Program-made: the position numbers and the translations under genes
The notes under the pieces: generated by a model
The model's database searches: none
Told to the model about the DNA's origin: nothing
What the model saw: the letters and a program-made list of their open reading frames with translations, nothing else
In this document: one piece after another, positions 61,815 to 64,000 of the stretch
Layout: every line of letters begins with the position of its first letter
Position numbering within the stretch: position 1 is the first letter of the stretch
Source: Acrasis kona
Taxonomy: Eukaryota > Heterolobosea > Eutetramitea > Acrasida > Acrasidae
DNA length: 64,000 nucleotides
Direction of reading: 5' to 3'
Assembly (NCBI GenBank): GCA_026419775.2
Contig: JAOPGA020000840.1
Coordinates: forward strand, 102,549-166,548

Positions 61815-62603
61815 AATGTTCTTGGAACTTTTATTACAAAATATGGAAACATATCATAAGAAAAAAAGAGGGTTTATTGGGTTTTCACCCTTTACAAAGA
61901 GGATTAGAGGAATATCATAAGAAAAGGATCTTTGAGGAGGATGTAAAAAGCAACGAAGAACCTAATGTCGACGTAAATGTTGAGGATGAGGATGTTGGTG
62001 ATGTGGATTCGGCTGCCCAAGAATCTTACCATGATTGGACAAGTGAATCAGACGAAGAAGAAATTAGAGAATACGCTGACATGAGTAATTCAGACTCTGA
62101 AGATGAGTACTCTGAGTGCGATGACAGTGCCGAACGAAATGCTGGATATAACCCTTGAGATTACCAACACCATTGGAACAATTTTTTTCATGAAGCATTT
62201 AAATCATACAAACCACAACAGCATTTTGGAAAAAGATTGTGGTTGGAGATGTTTTAATGAACATTTAGTATTGTTTCTTCTCGCCATACAAACAAAACAT
62301 CGACTCACTGATGCAGTGATGGATTCAATTCTGCTTCTCATTGCCTCACTTGGAGCAGACGTNCCATTGAAGTTTGCAACAATCAAAAAACATATGTATG
62401 AGTTTGGAATTCCAGTGTTTGAGTTTAGTACATGCAGTAATTGTCAGGGCCATACATGGACGAAGATAGTTAGTGACCAAGAACGTTGTCCATCATGCGA
62501 TCATGGTGCCGAAAAAACAAAGATGTTTTATTCTCCTATTTCAATGATATTCTCCATACTTATGGCTGGCGACAAATACATTTTGGGTCTCAGGAGTATT
62601 TAA
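61815..62603 (+). mobile_element. Broken CACTA/Tnp2-like DNA transposon fragment
   Basis: Two overlapping frames: 61877-62158 encodes an acidic region (YHDWTSESDEEEIREYADMS) and 62103-62603 continues in another frame with DCGWRCFNEHLVLFLLAIQT, then a zinc-binding pair CSNCQGHTW...CPSCDHG and YSPISMIFSILM. The order of acidic leader, helical region, C..C....C..C and (Y/F)xPI...L matches the N-terminal part of Tnp2/Plavaka-type CACTA transposases. The DDE catalytic part is missing downstream. One frame break (about 62100-62160) and truncation show it is dead. An ambiguous base (N) lies at 62363. No CACTA TIRs found. Confidence 0.5.
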
Positions 62604-63223
62604 TACAGCAATTAAACACTTGTGCAAAAAGGAACCAATTTTAAGCAATCAACTAGACACTCTATTCGTTGTTCTTACTAAACCAATGCTGTACCGTACA
62701 CAAACAGATACGAATACAGTAGAGAGGACAGATGCCTACCAAATACCAATTTTTTATTAAAAAAGTTGAAGAAATTATCATTGTTCACCTTTGCATATTC
62801 TGAAATAATATTCGTTGGACCACCGTCAATTATCTTTGAATAAACTTTTTGTCATAATTTCCGTGTAATTCTCTTTTCTCACCTTTTTTCCTCAAAAAAT
62901 ACTACTCGGAAATTAAATTTATTGCTAGGGAGTTACGAAGCCCTACGAGCGAGGCTAGCCTTATCAGGGTGAACAATGTAAGAACGAAGTAGACGATAAT
63001 ACAAGTTGTGGTACAGAATAATTTTATATCGATCTTTTTAACATGATCATATGGTTCGTTTCTATTTCTACTTCGTTTGTCATTTCTGTTCACTATTAGA
63101 CGAATTGCCATTTTTTATAAGTGGCTTAAAAAAAGCAGTTTGCTTCGAAATTTCATTCATTTGTCTCTTTCATTTTCGTTTCAACTTCCATTAGAACTTT
63201 CGTTTCTTTCGTTAGAAGTAGAT
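62604..63223. other. Region downstream of the transposon fragment
   Basis: About 620 bp, AT-rich, with no continuation of the transposase. It contains a candidate 69-residue minus-strand ORF (62902-63111). GGCTAGCC (62950 region) and CTAGGG/CCCTA words make a small hairpin there. No tRNA cloverleaf could be drawn. Confidence 0.4.
62902..63111 (-). CDS. Small single-span membrane protein (candidate)
   Basis: 69 residues, MAIRLIVNRNDKRSRNRNEP, then one strong TM (TTCIIVYFVLTLFTLIRLA) and a short C-tail. Basic N-side and hydrophobic core resemble a signal-anchor protein. Divergent from another small TM protein (63224). No homology seen; may be chance. Confidence 0.3.
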   Translation of the reverse strand: MAIRLIVNRNDKRSRNRNEPYDHVKKIDIKLFCTTTCIIVYFVLTLFTLIRLASLVGLRNSLAINLISE

Positions 63224-63487
63224 ATGAAGAACACACATACAGAGATATCAAGGTTACTTTTGTCCCACAAACCTTGTTCTGATGTTGAAGAGGAGACCAT
63301 GACTCCAAGTACTCTAATTTTTACAGAAGAATGCTATCAGCAAGCACCACAGATGAAAATGGACATAGAACACCAACCATATAGATTGTCGAATCAAATA
63401 TCAACATCAGCAATTGTTTTATGTGTCCTCGTACTCATACGGTTGGTATTCATGATTTATTACGTTACAAAGAGTTATCAAGTTTGA
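63224..63487 (+). CDS. Small tail-anchored-type membrane protein (candidate)
   Basis: 87 residues from the first true ATG (MKNTHTEISRLLLSHKPCSD); the frame extends upstream only from a non-ATG codon. A soluble N-terminal 60 residues is followed by one TM close to the C-terminus (TSAIVLCVLVLIRLVFMIYY) and seven further residues, the layout of tail-anchored proteins. Unknown family. Confidence 0.4.
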   Translation: MKNTHTEISRLLLSHKPCSDVEEETMTPSTLIFTEECYQQAPQMKMDIEHQPYRLSNQISTSAIVLCVLVLIRLVFMIYYVTKSYQV

Positions 63488-64000
63488 GCATCGCAACCAT
63501 TTGGTTTCTATAACATCGATTTTTGTATGCTGCTCAGCTGGTATCATTTTTCGCCATCATACTTAATATACTCTCTGCAAATATCTTTTTTAAAAGGAGT
63601 ACCCAAAGGTCACTAATTAAAATTTGCTTTCATCGAATTTTTGTCCCTAACTATAGAAGTTGTAGTTATGACATTATATTTGATACAGGCATATGATGCT
63701 TTGGGACTCGTGTACATTGTTGTTCTTGACTAGTAGTGGCCTTTGTTACAGTTTTTGATCTTACAATTGCTTAGATTTCATAAATCATAACGACTGTCGA
63801 CCTTCTTCCATATTCTTTTGCGAAGCACGAAGTGCTGAGCCAGTATAGTAACACAATCAACTAACAAAAACTGACCTCTGTTTCAATTAGCAGGCAACTA
63901 GTCTCGTCAGACGCGTTACAGAGTTGTTATCCACGAGGGCGAGTGATTAGGGAAATTCCTGTCTCTTTATGTCTAACATAATTAATAAAGATGTTACTTA
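63488..64000. other. Right-edge region without recognisable genes
   Basis: About 510 bp. No ORF of note on either strand, no tRNA-like fold, no repeats that match elsewhere in the window. TTATTAATTA-like words near the end may be the start of a next gene's flank. Confidence 0.4.

Noticed and set aside
1-64000. tRNA, rRNA, CRISPR arrays, telomeric repeats, retroelements
   Set aside because: Looked for B-box-like GGTTCGA words, rRNA-like stretches, regularly spaced repeats, reverse-transcriptase motifs and telomeric runs; none was convincing. The (ACCC)n tracts at 15.4 and 16.0 kb belong to the TIR element, not to a telomere.

Overview
This is a gene-dense nuclear segment of a unicellular eukaryote. 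About fifty-five GT-AG introns can be placed by eye, and nearly all are 31-51 nt long, mostly 36-46. Intergenic gaps are usually under 300 bp, and AATAAA often overlaps or directly follows the stop codon. The gene content includes BiP ending in SDEL, NOMO, a MEF2-type MADS factor, a GARP/SHLQKY Myb, a phospholipase C delta, PI4K beta, a DENN protein, DNAAF5, TM2D and secreted or GPI-anchored surface proteins. This fits an amoeboid or amoeboflagellate protist such as a heterolobosean or amoebozoan; the sequence alone does not settle which. DNAAF5 suggests cilia are or were made. The base composition and intron style look uniform, with no sign of bacterial transfer.

Layout. 1-14.9 kb: 3' end of a KUP potassium transporter, an alpha/beta hydrolase, a RING-YEATS fusion, a secreted three-repeat PPC-like protein, an ACSF2-like acyl-CoA synthetase, an MFS carrier, PLC-delta, a U1A/U2B''-type RRM protein, a 2OG-Fe(II) dioxygenase and a TPR protein whose first two exons are easily missed. 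15.36-16.04 kb: a 679-bp element with 20-bp perfect terminal inverted repeats, a GTT target duplication and one internal ORF. 16.3-36 kb: GARP Myb, NOMO, a Spinster-like MFS carrier, a coiled-coil orphan, a secreted GH39-like glycosidase, a class 3 lipase, a Rab with N-terminal MG..C acylation signal, BiP, gamma-glutamyl hydrolase, a basic orphan, a DENN protein, an acidic orphan and thioredoxin. 36-59 kb: a large multi-pass membrane protein, a CCR4-type nuclease, PI4K beta, TM2D, a TPR protein, a GPI-anchored DNRLRE/CBM96-like surface protein, a third MFS carrier, an MTHFR-like barrel, ESS2, DNAAF5, an orphan, BCS1, MEF2 and a mitochondrial TPR protein. 59-64 kb: a less conserved region of small secreted or membrane ORFs, a second DNRLRE-type GPI protein with an in-frame stop, and a broken CACTA/Tnp2-like transposon fragment.

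How the genes relate. Neighbours are not organised as operons and strands alternate. Recurrent themes are the secretory and lysosomal pathway (BiP, NOMO, lipase, glycosidase, gamma-glutamyl hydrolase, Spinster, Rab, DENN, PI4K beta), the cell surface (DNRLRE/GPI proteins, TM2D, PPC-like protein), and splicing (U1A/U2B'', ESS2). Coordinates of spliced genes are outer limits; exon joins are given in the evidence and were checked by reading-frame continuity only.
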